Assembly: GCA_965365345.1 (NCBI GenBank)
Contig: CBDUBH010000113.1
Span: forward strand, 1-9,199
DNA length: 9,199 nucleotides
Source: CBDUBH01 sp965365345
Lineage (GTDB): Bacteria; Bacteroidota; Ignavibacteria; Ignavibacteriales; SURF-24
Direction: 5' to 3'
Positions within the stretch are counted from its first letter, which is position 1. The number at the start of each line of letters is the position of its first letter. The position numbers and the translations under genes are program-made. Of this stretch, positions 1-6,782 are shown in pieces. The notes beneath the pieces are model-generated. The model was given only the letters and a program-made list of their open reading frames with translations, did not search any database and was not told the DNA's origin.

Positions 1-155
1 TTAATGATATTTTTTGGGTCCGGTGCAATCGGATCATATATAAACACGTTTAAACTCCTACCCATAACCCACCTGCCAGTGATGTAGTCTCCATCTTCTG
101 AGGCCAGGTAAAGAGCACCTCGGGCAACGTCCTTGGGCGCTCCAATTCCGAGAGG
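1..155 (-). other. Short-chain dehydrogenase C-terminal fragment joined in frame to hydA
   Basis: Read leftward in the hydA frame, bases 155-66 encode PLGIGAPKDVARGALYLAS followed by EDGDYITGRWV. This matches the C-terminal signature of classical short-chain dehydrogenases (PLGR.G.PEDVA..ALFLAS....ITG) and has no counterpart in [FeFe] hydrogenases. The remaining codons to the edge (GRSLNVFIYDP and on) are not recognisable. By hand count, bases 61-152 have 53 G/C of 92 (about 58%), against 19 of 60 at 181-240 inside genuine hydA. The most likely explanation is a chimeric join near a contig end; a genuine recombination or domain gain cannot be excluded from sequence alone. Confidence 0.75.
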
Positions 156-1844
156 AAGATGATGAGCTTTTTCACCGCCGATCTCGCCCAATGTTGTATT
201 GTAAGTTTCAATTACAAAAGGATTTTCCTGTGATTTATGAAGTTGAAGATTTTTATCAACATCGTAAAGTCCTTTTGTTCTTTTTTGTTTGATAAAAGGA
301 TCGGTTGAAACCGGCTGTCCGGCTCCGCCAATACAACCGTTCGGACAAGACATAACTTCAATAAAGTGATATTTACTTTCACCGGATTTAACCTTTTCAG
401 CCAACTCTCTTGCATTTTTTAATCCGTGAACTATTGCAATGTTAACTTCATTTCCGGCAACATTAAGTGTAACTTCACGAATTCCTTCATTTCCTCTAAC
501 CTCTTGAAAATCAACTTTTGTCAAATTTTCTCCGGAAACTCTTTCCACAACATATCTTAAAGCCGCTTCAGTAACACCGCCTGAATTTCCGAAAATTACT
601 CCGCCGCCTGTTTTAAATCCTAAAGGCATGTCTAAAGATTCCGGTTGAAGTTCATCGAAAACAATTCCGGCTTCATCAATCATCTTTGCCAATTCCTGAG
701 TAGTAAGCACAAAATCAACATCGGCAATTTCATCATGAGTAAATTCAGATCTTCTTGCTTCGAATTTTTTTGCTGTGCAAGGCATTATTGAAACAACCAC
801 AACATCTTTTTTATCTGCGTTTATTTGAACCGGTAAAACTTCTTTTGCAAGTGAACCAAACATTTGCTGAGGAGATTTGCATGAAGAAAGATTCGGTAAT
901 AGATCAGGATAATATTGTTCAGCAAATTTTACCCAGGCAGGGCAGCATGATGTAAATTGCGGAATGTTCTGATTGTTTTGCAACCTGTTTATAAATTCGT
1001 TTCCTTCTTCCATGATAGTAAGATCTGCGGCAAAAGCAGTATCAAAAACTTTATCAAATCCCAATATTTTCAATGCTGAAACGATCTTTCCGGTTGTATC
1101 AACTCCACTTTGAATTCCGAACTCTTCTCCAATTGCAATTCTGACTGCCGGCGCAACTTGAGCGATAACTGTTTTTGTAGGATCGCTTAAAACTTTCCAT
1201 ACATCATTTATTTCAGATTTTGGAGTGATCGCACCTGTTGGACAAACTCTTGCGCATTGACCGCAATCAACGCATTCAACAAAAGCGAGATCTTTTCCGA
1301 AAGCGGGAACAACTGCTGCTTGAGATCCGCGGTAAGCGAAATCAATTGCGCCGATGCTTTGAATTTCGTTACAAGCTCTTACACAATCGCCGCATAAAAT
1401 ACATTTGTTCTGATCTCGTGTTAATGAAAAAGTAGAATTATCTATTGGATGATCTTTTTCAACTTTTTTGAATCTTACTTTTTCTACTCCGTGTTTGCGG
1501 GCAATTTCCTGAAGTTTACATGAAGCATTTTTATAACAAGTAGGGCAGTTATGCGAATCATTTGCAAGCAAAAGTTCAAGCGAAATTTTTCTTATTTCTC
1601 TGATCTCTTGATTTGTCGTAGTAACTTTCATTCCCGGTTCTGGAGCAATTGAACACGATCCAACAATTCCGCGTCCTTCGATATCAACAATACACAATCT
1701 GCATGCGCCGTAAACGCTTAATTCAGAATGATAGCAGAATGTCGGCAGACTAATTCCGGCTTTTCTGATTAATTCAAGAAGATTTTTTTCATTTTCAATA
1801 TTTATTTTTCTGCCGTCTATAATTGCAAATTTATTATTTTCCAT
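1..1844 (-). CDS. hydA: [FeFe] hydrogenase catalytic subunit HydA, C-terminus replaced and open at window edge
   Basis: This is the catalytic subunit of an NAD-linked [FeFe] hydrogenase, which reduces protons or oxidises H2 at the H-cluster in the cytoplasm. Domains in order: a [2Fe-2S] ferredoxin domain (C37, C48, C51, C64); a His/Cys [4Fe-4S] site (H98, C100, C103, C109); two [4Fe-4S] clusters (C148/151/154/158 and C191/194/197/201); then the H domain. The H domain carries TSCCPAW (298-304), MPCTAKKFE (354-362) and SCPNGCIGGAGQP (499-511), so all H-cluster ligands and the proton-relay cysteine are present. The small-subunit region reaches GGEKAHHL (556-563), where LHTHY would normally follow. 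From residue 564 (base 155 leftward) the same frame reads as a short-chain dehydrogenase end, without a stop before base 1. The start ATG at 1844 is one base after the hydB stop, with AGGAG at 1851-1855. Identity is very sure; the true C-terminus is unknown. Confidence 0.95.
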   Translation of the reverse strand, partial: MENNKFAIIDGRKINIENEKNLLELIRKAGISLPTFCYHSELSVYGACRLCIVDIEGRGIVGSCSIAPEPGMKVTTTNQEIREIRKISLELLLANDSHNCPTCYKNASCKLQEIARKHGVEKVRFKKVEKDHPIDNSTFSLTRDQNKCILCGDCVRACNEIQSIGAIDFAYRGSQAAVVPAFGKDLAFVECVDCGQCARVCPTGAITPKSEINDVWKVLSDPTKTVIAQVAPAVRIAIGEEFGIQSGVDTTGKIVSALKILGFDKVFDTAFAADLTIMEEGNEFINRLQNNQNIPQFTSCCPAWVKFAEQYYPDLLPNLSSCKSPQQMFGSLAKEVLPVQINADKKDVVVVSIMPCTAKKFEARRSEFTHDEIADVDFVLTTQELAKMIDEAGIVFDELQPESLDMPLGFKTGGGVIFGNSGGVTEAALRYVVERVSGENLTKVDFQEVRGNEGIREVTLNVAGNEVNIAIVHGLKNARELAEKVKSGESKYHFIEVMSCPNGCIGGAGQPVSTDPFIKQKRTKGLYDVDKNLQLHKSQENPFVIETYNTTLGEIGGEKAHHLPLGIGAPKDVARGALYLASEDGDYITGRWVMGRSLNVFIYDPIAPDPKNII

Positions 1845-1845
1845 T

Positions 1846-3735
1846 TTAAACTCCTGTAATCGCGTTTAATTTACAAGCTTGAGCACATGCGCCGCATCTG
1901 ATACAAACAGCAACATTTATTGTGTGAGGCATTTTTCTTTCACCGGAAATTGCATCAACCGGACATTTTTTTATACAAACCATACATCCACGGCATTTTT
2001 CCGGATCAATTTCAGGAACAACTAAATGCTTACAATTTTTTGTTGAGCAATATTTTGAATGAACGTGTTCTAAATATTCTTCTTTGAATTGCGCCATTGT
2101 TGAAAGTACAGGATTTGGAGCAGTTTTTCCTAATCCGCAAAGTGATCCTTTTTTTACTGCGTTGCCTAAAGTTTCTAAAAGATTTAAAGTTTCTTCAGTC
2201 GCACGTCCTTCAATAATATCGTCAAGTAATGCTAACATCTGTTTTGTCCCTTCACGACATAAAGTACATTTACCGCAAGATTCATTTTGAGTAAATTTCA
2301 TGAAGTAGCGTGCTATTTGAACCATGCAAGTTTGTTTGTTCATTACAACAAGTCCGCCTGAACCGATCATCGCTCCGATGCTTTGCAGTGAATCAAAATC
2401 CAAAGGCAATTCTAAATGTTCTTCTGTCAAACATCCGCCTGAAGGTCCCCCGATCTGTACTGATTTAAATCCTTCATCAGTTACAGATCCGTCAGCTTTT
2501 AAAACTCCGCCGCCGATATTGTAAATAATTTCTCTTAAAGTTGTACCGAAAGGAACTTCGATCAATCCTGTATTTGCTACGTGTCCGGTTAAAGCAAAAG
2601 TTTTTGTTCCGGGTGATTTTTGATTTCCGATTTCTCTAAATCCTATTGCTCCGGCTGAAATTATCAGCGGAACGGTTGCCAGAGTTTCAACATTGTTAAT
2701 TACAGTTGGTTTTCCCCATAATCCGCTTTGCGCAGGGAATGGAGGTTTGGGTGCAGGCATTCCTCTTTTGCCTTCAACTGAAGCAATTAAAGCAGTTTCT
2801 TCACCGCAAACAAAAGCTCCGGCGCCTTCCATAACTTCAATTGTAAAATTAAAATCCGATCCGAAAATATTTTTACCAAGCACACCGAATTTTAAGGCAT
2901 CTTCAACTGCTTTTTTAACTCTTTTCACCGCAAGAGGATATTCTGCGCGAACATAAATGTAACCTTCATCAGCTCCAATTGCTTTTGCGGCAATCATCAT
3001 TCCTTCAATTACCGCGTGAGGATTTCCTTCCATTACGCTTCGATCCATAAAAGCGCCGGGATCGCCTTCATCACCGTTACAGATTATATATTTTTTACCT
3101 TTCGGCTGAATTCTTGTTAGATCCCATTTTCTTCCTGTGGGAAATCCGCCGCCACCTCTTCCGCGTAAACCTGAATCTAAAATCTCTTTGCAAATATCAA
3201 CATCGCTCATTTCAAGAATTGATTTCCGGGCTGCAAAATATCCGCCGCTTGCAATGTATTCGTTTATATCTTCGGGATCAATTACTCCGCAATTTTTCAA
3301 AACAAATCTGTTTTGCCTTGTATAAAAAGGAATATCATTTATTCCGTTGTAAGATTTTCCATCAGAAAAATCTTTGTAAAGTAAATTTTCAACTTTTGAA
3401 TTTTGTTTTAAAGTTCTGTTAACTATTTCCGCAACATCGTTAAGCTGCACTTTTGTATAAAGAAATCCATCAGGTTCAACAGTTACAAGCGGACCCATTT
3501 GGCAAAATCCCTGGCAGCCGCTTTTAGTAAGATAAATCCCTTTTTCTTCTTTTAATTCAACAATTACATTTAAACCGGCTTTTGCAATTTCTGATAAGAA
3601 CGCTTTATAAATTTTTTCTGCTCCGTTTGCCATACATCCGGTGCCTGCGCAAATTATAACTCTGCGCTCTACACTTTCGTAATTCTTTGTAAATTGATGT
3701 TTTATTTTTTCTAAATTAATTTGCGATTGGCACAT
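1846..3735 (-). CDS. hydB: NADH-binding, FMN- and Fe-S-containing hydrogenase subunit HydB (NuoF-like)
   Basis: This subunit binds NAD(H) and FMN and passes electrons between the nucleotide and HydA; it is the proposed bifurcation centre in HydABC enzymes. With the start at 3735 it has 629 residues, close to the size of Thermotoga HydB. In order: a thioredoxin-like [2Fe-2S] domain (C29, C34, C74, C78); an NuoF core with the FMN-loop GLRGRGGGGFPTG (189-201) and GAGAFVCGEETAL (304-316); the N3-type [4Fe-4S] cluster (C487, C490, C493, C533); and a C-terminal 2x[4Fe-4S] ferredoxin domain (C581/584/587/591 and C611/614/617/621). That last domain separates HydB from ordinary complex I NuoF. The ATG at 3735 is chosen because GGAGAG (3741-3746) lies five bases upstream; the frame stays open to 3813, but those codons only overlap hydC. 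It overlaps the hydC end by 20 bases. Whether the enzyme truly bifurcates cannot be read from sequence. Confidence 0.96.
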   Translation of the reverse strand: MCQSQINLEKIKHQFTKNYESVERRVIICAGTGCMANGAEKIYKAFLSEIAKAGLNVIVELKEEKGIYLTKSGCQGFCQMGPLVTVEPDGFLYTKVQLNDVAEIVNRTLKQNSKVENLLYKDFSDGKSYNGINDIPFYTRQNRFVLKNCGVIDPEDINEYIASGGYFAARKSILEMSDVDICKEILDSGLRGRGGGGFPTGRKWDLTRIQPKGKKYIICNGDEGDPGAFMDRSVMEGNPHAVIEGMMIAAKAIGADEGYIYVRAEYPLAVKRVKKAVEDALKFGVLGKNIFGSDFNFTIEVMEGAGAFVCGEETALIASVEGKRGMPAPKPPFPAQSGLWGKPTVINNVETLATVPLIISAGAIGFREIGNQKSPGTKTFALTGHVANTGLIEVPFGTTLREIIYNIGGGVLKADGSVTDEGFKSVQIGGPSGGCLTEEHLELPLDFDSLQSIGAMIGSGGLVVMNKQTCMVQIARYFMKFTQNESCGKCTLCREGTKQMLALLDDIIEGRATEETLNLLETLGNAVKKGSLCGLGKTAPNPVLSTMAQFKEEYLEHVHSKYCSTKNCKHLVVPEIDPEKCRGCMVCIKKCPVDAISGERKMPHTINVAVCIRCGACAQACKLNAITGV

Positions 3736-4234
3736 TTGCACTCTCCATAGCTGAAATTTCATCAATGATTTTAACTGTTTTTTCTTCGGTAAGCTGTCCG
3801 TAAACTTCATCATTAACCATCATTACGGGCGCCAAACCGCAAGCACCAAGACATGAAACTGTTTCCAAAGTGAAAAGCATATCTGATGTTGTGTTTCTTT
3901 TATCATCAAGCGAAAGTTTTTCTTTTAGTAGATCTGCCATAGTCATAGAACCTTTAACGTGGCACGCAGTTCCGGCACAAACTTTTATTACATATTTTCC
4001 TTTGGGTTCCAATGTAAAATGTGAATAAAAAGTTACCACGCCAAAAACACGGGCAGGGGAAAGGTCTAATGAAGTTGCAACGAAAGTTATAACTTCTTCT
4101 GGCAAATACCGGTATTCATCCTGGATTGCTTGAAGTATGGGAATTAATTTGCTTTGCTTATAATCGTATTTAGCCAAAATTTCACATACTTTTCCGAATT
4201 TACGGGATTCGGCAATATTGGCAGTTTCAAACAT
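3716..4234 (-). CDS. hydC: Thioredoxin-like [2Fe-2S] hydrogenase subunit HydC (NuoE-like)
   Basis: This is the small electron-transfer subunit of the trimeric hydrogenase, homologous to NuoE of complex I. At 172 residues it has the usual family length. An N-terminal helical part (about 12-72, with EEVITFVATSLDLSPARVFGVVTFYS) is followed by a thioredoxin-fold domain. Its [2Fe-2S] ligands are visible as C86 and C91 in VCAGTACHVKG and C128 and C132 in SCLGACGLAP. It starts three bases after the rex stop codon, and its ribosome binding site AGGAGAGA (4242-4249) lies inside the last codons of rex, so the two should be translated together. Neighbouring hydB and hydA make HydC a better call than a stray complex I subunit. 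Membership of the family is very sure. Confidence 0.95.
   Translation of the reverse strand: MFETANIAESRKFGKVCEILAKYDYKQSKLIPILQAIQDEYRYLPEEVITFVATSLDLSPARVFGVVTFYSHFTLEPKGKYVIKVCAGTACHVKGSMTMADLLKEKLSLDDKRNTTSDMLFTLETVSCLGACGLAPVMMVNDEVYGQLTEEKTVKIIDEISAMESANVPIAN
3741..3746 (-). promoter_or_regulatory. Ribosome binding site that sets the hydB start
   Basis: GGAGAG on the minus strand, five bases before the ATG at 3735, lies within the last codons of hydC. No comparable purine-rich site sits before the longer possible start at 3813. It supports a 629-residue HydB instead of a 655-residue one. Confidence 0.75.
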
Positions 4235-4237
4235 GAT

Positions 4238-4903
4238 TTAATCTCTCCTGATAGTGTTTAATTTCCTTTCGTAAATTTTTCTTGTTAAAAGAGCCAGGCT
4301 CGGTGTAAAATCTGCATTTTCAATAATAACATCTTCTTTTACTTTTATGGCTGCTGGCGTAAAATTCCAGATTGCTTTAATTCCAGAATTTATCATCAAA
4401 TCCGCTACAGATTGTGCATTTTCTTCTGAAACAGTTATTATTCCGATTTTGATATGCATTCTTTTAGCCAGATTTGGCAATTTTTTTATATCAAAAACAG
4501 AAACACCTTTTATAGTTTTTCCAATTTTATTTTCATCTGAATCGAAACAGGCGACAATATTTACACCATGTTCTTTTAAAGTTTTATATCCGACAAGTGC
4601 ACTTCCTAAATTCCCGGCTCCGGCTAAAAACGCATCTGAATTATTATCCCAATTCAAAAATGATTCAATTGTCGTTATCAATTCTTTAACATCATAACCT
4701 ACTTTAGGTTTTCCGATAATTCCAGTATAGCCCAAATCTTTTCTCACCTGAGTTGGATCCAAACTTAATTCATTTGCAAAACTTGTAGTCGAAATTCCGC
4801 TTAAACCTTCACTTTCAAATACTTTGAGCAATTGCAAATAGGTCGGCAATCTTTTTAATGACGGTTCAGGAATAGGTTTTATTTCATCAATTTCGCGGAG
4901 CAT
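4238..4903 (-). CDS. rex: Redox-sensing transcriptional repressor Rex
   Basis: Rex binds DNA when NADH is low and releases it when the NADH/NAD+ ratio rises, derepressing fermentative and hydrogenase genes. The 221-residue length fits the family. Residues 1-85 form the winged-helix domain, including the TSFANELSLDPTQVRKDLGYTG stretch (about 40-61, the recognition region) and the following GKPKVGYDV wing. The Rossmann domain begins near residue 90 with the dinucleotide-binding GAGNLGSAL (95-103) and D121 at the end of the second strand. The C-terminal helix (LLTRKIYERKL) matches the swapped helix of the Rex dimer. It is the first gene of the rex-hydC-hydB-hydA unit. The start at 4903 has AAGGA at 4913-4917 upstream. 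A candidate operator upstream implies autoregulation and control of the hydrogenase. Very sure of family. Confidence 0.95.
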   Translation of the reverse strand: MLREIDEIKPIPEPSLKRLPTYLQLLKVFESEGLSGISTTSFANELSLDPTQVRKDLGYTGIIGKPKVGYDVKELITTIESFLNWDNNSDAFLAGAGNLGSALVGYKTLKEHGVNIVACFDSDENKIGKTIKGVSVFDIKKLPNLAKRMHIKIGIITVSEENAQSVADLMINSGIKAIWNFTPAAIKVKEDVIIENADFTPSLALLTRKIYERKLNTIRRD

Positions 4904-4922
4904 TTTTTATTTTCCTTATATC

Positions 4923-4936
4923 GAGAAATATTTCTC
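4923..4936. promoter_or_regulatory. Perfect palindrome over the predicted rex transcription start
   Basis: GAGAAATATTTCTC is a perfect 14-base inverted repeat, 20 bases upstream of the rex start codon and overlapping the expected +1 (about 4934) of the promoter at 4941-4969. It does not resemble the upstream TGTGA operator. It could be a second operator or a small 5' hairpin in the leader; in such AT-rich DNA chance is also possible. Confidence 0.4.
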
Positions 4937-4940
4937 TATA

Positions 4941-4969
4941 AAAATAAATTAAAAAAAATCCTTTGTCAA
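4941..4969 (-). promoter_or_regulatory. Sigma-70-type promoter of the rex-hydCBA operon
   Basis: On the minus strand, a perfect TTGACA (4969-4964) is separated by exactly 17 bases from TATTTT (4946-4941), which matches four of six -10 positions. Transcription would start near 4934, leaving a leader of about 30 bases before the rex ATG. It is the only strong -35/-10 pair I found in the 187-base gap. Confidence 0.65.
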
Positions 4970-4975
4970 GATTTA

Positions 4976-4991
4976 TGTGAATAAATTCACA
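4976..4991. promoter_or_regulatory. Candidate Rex operator upstream of rex
   Basis: TGTGAATAAATTCACA has six-base perfect arms (TGTGAA / TTCACA) around four bases. On the minus strand the extended form TTGTGAATTTATTCACAT matches the Rex consensus TTGTGAA-N4-TTCACAA at all but the last position. It lies six bases upstream of the -35 box of the rex promoter, about 50 bases before the predicted start. The core also fits the CRP-type pattern TGTGA-N6-TCACA. Adjacency to rex, which often autoregulates, favours Rex. Confidence 0.7.
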
Positions 4992-5090
4992 AAAAATATT
5001 TAAGAAAGAATTTATGCACTTTAAAAAAAATATTGCGGAGATAAAAAATTTTATTTTTATTTAAAATTAAATCAATAAACGGTACGCAAA

Positions 5091-5558
5091 ATGGAAACTT
5101 ATTTGTTATTTTCGCCTAAAGCAAACTCGCATATTTTAACTTATGTTTACGTTAAAGAAAATGGAAAAATCGTAAGCTATTCTTTTGATGAGGATTATAT
5201 TGTAAAAATGGATGAACCTCAAATAAAAAGTGTGAAAGATCTTGAAACAAAATTTTCTAAAGGGGAAAGTGAAAACTCGCCAAAACTTATCAAAAAAGAA
5301 TTTATTGATTTACATGAATCCTTATTCTTTTTAAACGGTACTTTAGAAAATTTTGAAAATGGCGAAAAATATTATAAAAAACTTCCGCAAATCATAAATC
5401 CGTACGATCTTGATTTTGATGATGATGAAATAATTGAAGTCAGCTCTCCCGGAAAAAATGTTAATATTGATGATAATTTTGATGATGATGATCTTCTTGA
5501 TAATTCACACGAAGATGAAGATGATTTTTTCCCCGAAGGTGATAAAGAGGAAATCTGA
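5091..5558 (+). CDS. Hypothetical protein with strongly acidic C-terminal tail
   Basis: I do not recognise this 155-residue protein. Residues 1-95 look like a small soluble domain with alternating hydrophobic and charged residues (METYLLFSPKANSHILTYVYV at the start, then a lysine-rich middle). From about residue 103 (PYDLDFDDDEIIEV) to the end it is dominated by Asp and Glu in short runs such as DFDDDE, DDNFDDDD and EDEDDFFPEGDKEE, encoded by repeated GAT codons. There is no signal peptide or membrane segment. An in-frame TAA at 5076 limits the start to the ATG at 5091; no ribosome binding site is visible before it. It is transcribed divergently from rex and shares the 187-base regulatory gap. 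The acidic tail suggests a disordered region that could bind basic proteins or metal ions, but that is only inference. Codon usage resembles its neighbours. Confidence 0.7.
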   Translation: METYLLFSPKANSHILTYVYVKENGKIVSYSFDEDYIVKMDEPQIKSVKDLETKFSKGESENSPKLIKKEFIDLHESLFFLNGTLENFENGEKYYKKLPQIINPYDLDFDDDEIIEVSSPGKNVNIDDNFDDDDLLDNSHEDEDDFFPEGDKEEI

Positions 5559-5763
5559 TTTTTTTATTCATCTTTTTTATAAAAATTATTTCCAAAAAAT
5601 TTATTTTTTTTTTGAATATAATTTAAAAATTTCACATAAGAATCCGTAAATTATAATTCCTCAATTGCTTGCCGCAAACCGTAATTATTTGATTTATTCA
5701 TAAAATCATTATCTTTACTTTTCTTTTTTACAAAATTATGCAAAAATTTTTCTTGGAGAATTT

Positions 5764-6702
5764 ATGAGTTCGGCACAAAAGAAAAGGTGGAACGATGTTT
5801 TTGAATATGTTATTATTGCTTTCGGTGCGGCAATTATGGCAATCGGAATCGGTATTTTTTTAGTTGATGCGCAGGTTGTTCCCGGCGGAGTAAGCGGACT
5901 TTCAATGGCTGTTCACTATCTTTCTGATAATAAAATTCCCGTTGGTTTAATGATGTGGCTTTTCAATATGCCGCTTTATATTTGGGGAATTAAAGAATTA
6001 GGAAAAACTTTCGGGATAAGAACTTTTTACGGATTTACGCTTAACTCTGTTTTTATTGATCTTTTCAGAGGTGACATTCCCGGATTTGAATTTATTAGAT
6101 TGCAGGATCTGGACGCTGTTCAGGATCTTATGAAAAATGATTTTCTGTTTTTAATTTTGATCGGCGCAGTTCTTTTAGGTTTGGGATTGGGAATAATTTT
6201 CAAATTTAAAGGTACAACCGGCGGATCTGATATTGTTGCCGCAATAATGCAAAAAAAATATGGAATTAAGCCCGGTCAGGCAATTATGTTCATTGATTTT
6301 TTTGTGATTGCTTTAGCAGGTTTTATAATTTATATAAAAGATCTTTCACCGGATCGCCCAGCACTTTCATTAACTCTTTACGCTTTGTTTTTACTTTTCA
6401 TCTCAAGTAAAATTGTTGATATTATTATAGATGGATTTGATTATGCAAGAATGGCTTATATTATTTCGGATAAAAATGATTTGATCGCTCAAGCAATTAT
6501 GAATGATATGAGCAGAGGAGCAACAGGATTAAAAGCGCACGGACTTTACAGAAATATTGATCGCGAAATTATTTTTACGGTTATCACAATGAAAGAATTA
6601 ACTGTATTAACAGAACTTGTAAAAGAAATTGATCCTCAGGCATTTGTGATTATTGGAAATGTTCACGAAGTCTTAGGCGAAGGTTTCAGGCGAAGGATCT
6701 GA
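5764..6702 (+). CDS. YitT family membrane protein with C-terminal DUF2179 domain
   Basis: This is a 312-residue integral membrane protein of the YitT family, whose transported substrate or role is not established. The N-terminal two thirds hold about five or six membrane helices (approximately 14-34, 60-76, 84-100, 127-147, 172-191 and 203-222). Family-typical loops are visible: VDAQVVPGGVSGLS (34-47) and the GTTGGSDIVAAIM stretch (150-162). The cytoplasmic C-terminal domain (about 229-312) is a DUF2179/ACT-like fold, with RGATGLKAHGLY and the conserved ending PQAFVIIGNVHEVLGEGF. The start ATG at 5764 is preceded by GGAG (5755-5758) at five bases. Length is slightly above the usual 280-290 residues. 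A terminator-like hairpin follows the stop. Confident of family; function unknown. Confidence 0.93.
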   Translation: MSSAQKKRWNDVFEYVIIAFGAAIMAIGIGIFLVDAQVVPGGVSGLSMAVHYLSDNKIPVGLMMWLFNMPLYIWGIKELGKTFGIRTFYGFTLNSVFIDLFRGDIPGFEFIRLQDLDAVQDLMKNDFLFLILIGAVLLGLGLGIIFKFKGTTGGSDIVAAIMQKKYGIKPGQAIMFIDFFVIALAGFIIYIKDLSPDRPALSLTLYALFLLFISSKIVDIIIDGFDYARMAYIISDKNDLIAQAIMNDMSRGATGLKAHGLYRNIDREIIFTVITMKELTVLTELVKEIDPQAFVIIGNVHEVLGEGFRRRI

Positions 6703-6728
6703 TCCAATAAAAATATAAATCTTGATTT

Positions 6729-6773
6729 AATTCCCGATAAATTTATTTTAAAATTATCGGGAATTTTATTTTT
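6729..6773 (+). terminator. Rho-independent terminator-like hairpin after the YitT gene
   Basis: A perfect 12-base-pair stem, AATTCCCGATAA (6729-6740) with TTATCGGGAATT (6754-6765), encloses a 13-base AT loop and is followed by TTATTTTT (6766-6773). It lies 27 bases after the YitT stop codon. It ends directly before the ribosome binding site of the next gene, so it may allow partial read-through or act as an attenuator or processing site. Confidence 0.8.
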
Positions 6774-6782
6774 AAAGGATTT

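Noticed and set aside
45..60. TAGGAGTTTAAACGTG on the minus strand as a stop, ribosome binding site and GTG start of another gene
   Set aside because: The TAG is out of the dehydrogenase frame and would end that domain only five residues after ITG. With 47 bases left to the edge there is nothing to confirm a new gene.
2084..2956. Several plus-strand open frames of 66-87 codons opposite hydB
   Set aside because: They are antisense to strongly conserved coding sequence, have no recognisable domains and look like mirror images of hydB codon bias.
3114..3422. Plus-strand open frames of 62 and 102 codons opposite the hydB N-terminal half
   Set aside because: Antisense to conserved hydB, low-complexity composition and no ribosome binding site context; judged to be shadows.
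3736..3813. A 26-residue N-terminal extension of HydB, starting at the ATG at 3813
   Set aside because: It overlaps hydC by 98 bases, has no family resemblance and lacks the GGAGAG site found before the ATG at 3735, which gives a family-sized protein.
4976..4991. CRP/FNR-family binding site instead of a Rex operator
   Set aside because: The core does fit TGTGA-N6-TCACA, but the flanks fit Rex, the site is next to rex, and its centre near -50 suits neither usual activator position. Kept as an alternative only.
5434..5649. Overlapping plus-strand open frame rich in Met, Ile and Phe
   Set aside because: It is the shifted frame of the GAT-rich acidic tail of the gene at 5091-5558; the Met/Ile runs are an effect of GATGAT repeats read out of phase.
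5559..5763. Promoter or terminator in the gap before the YitT gene
   Set aside because: A TAAAAT box at 5701 has no acceptable -35 partner and no stable inverted repeat is visible; only the GGAG ribosome binding site at 5755 is convincing.
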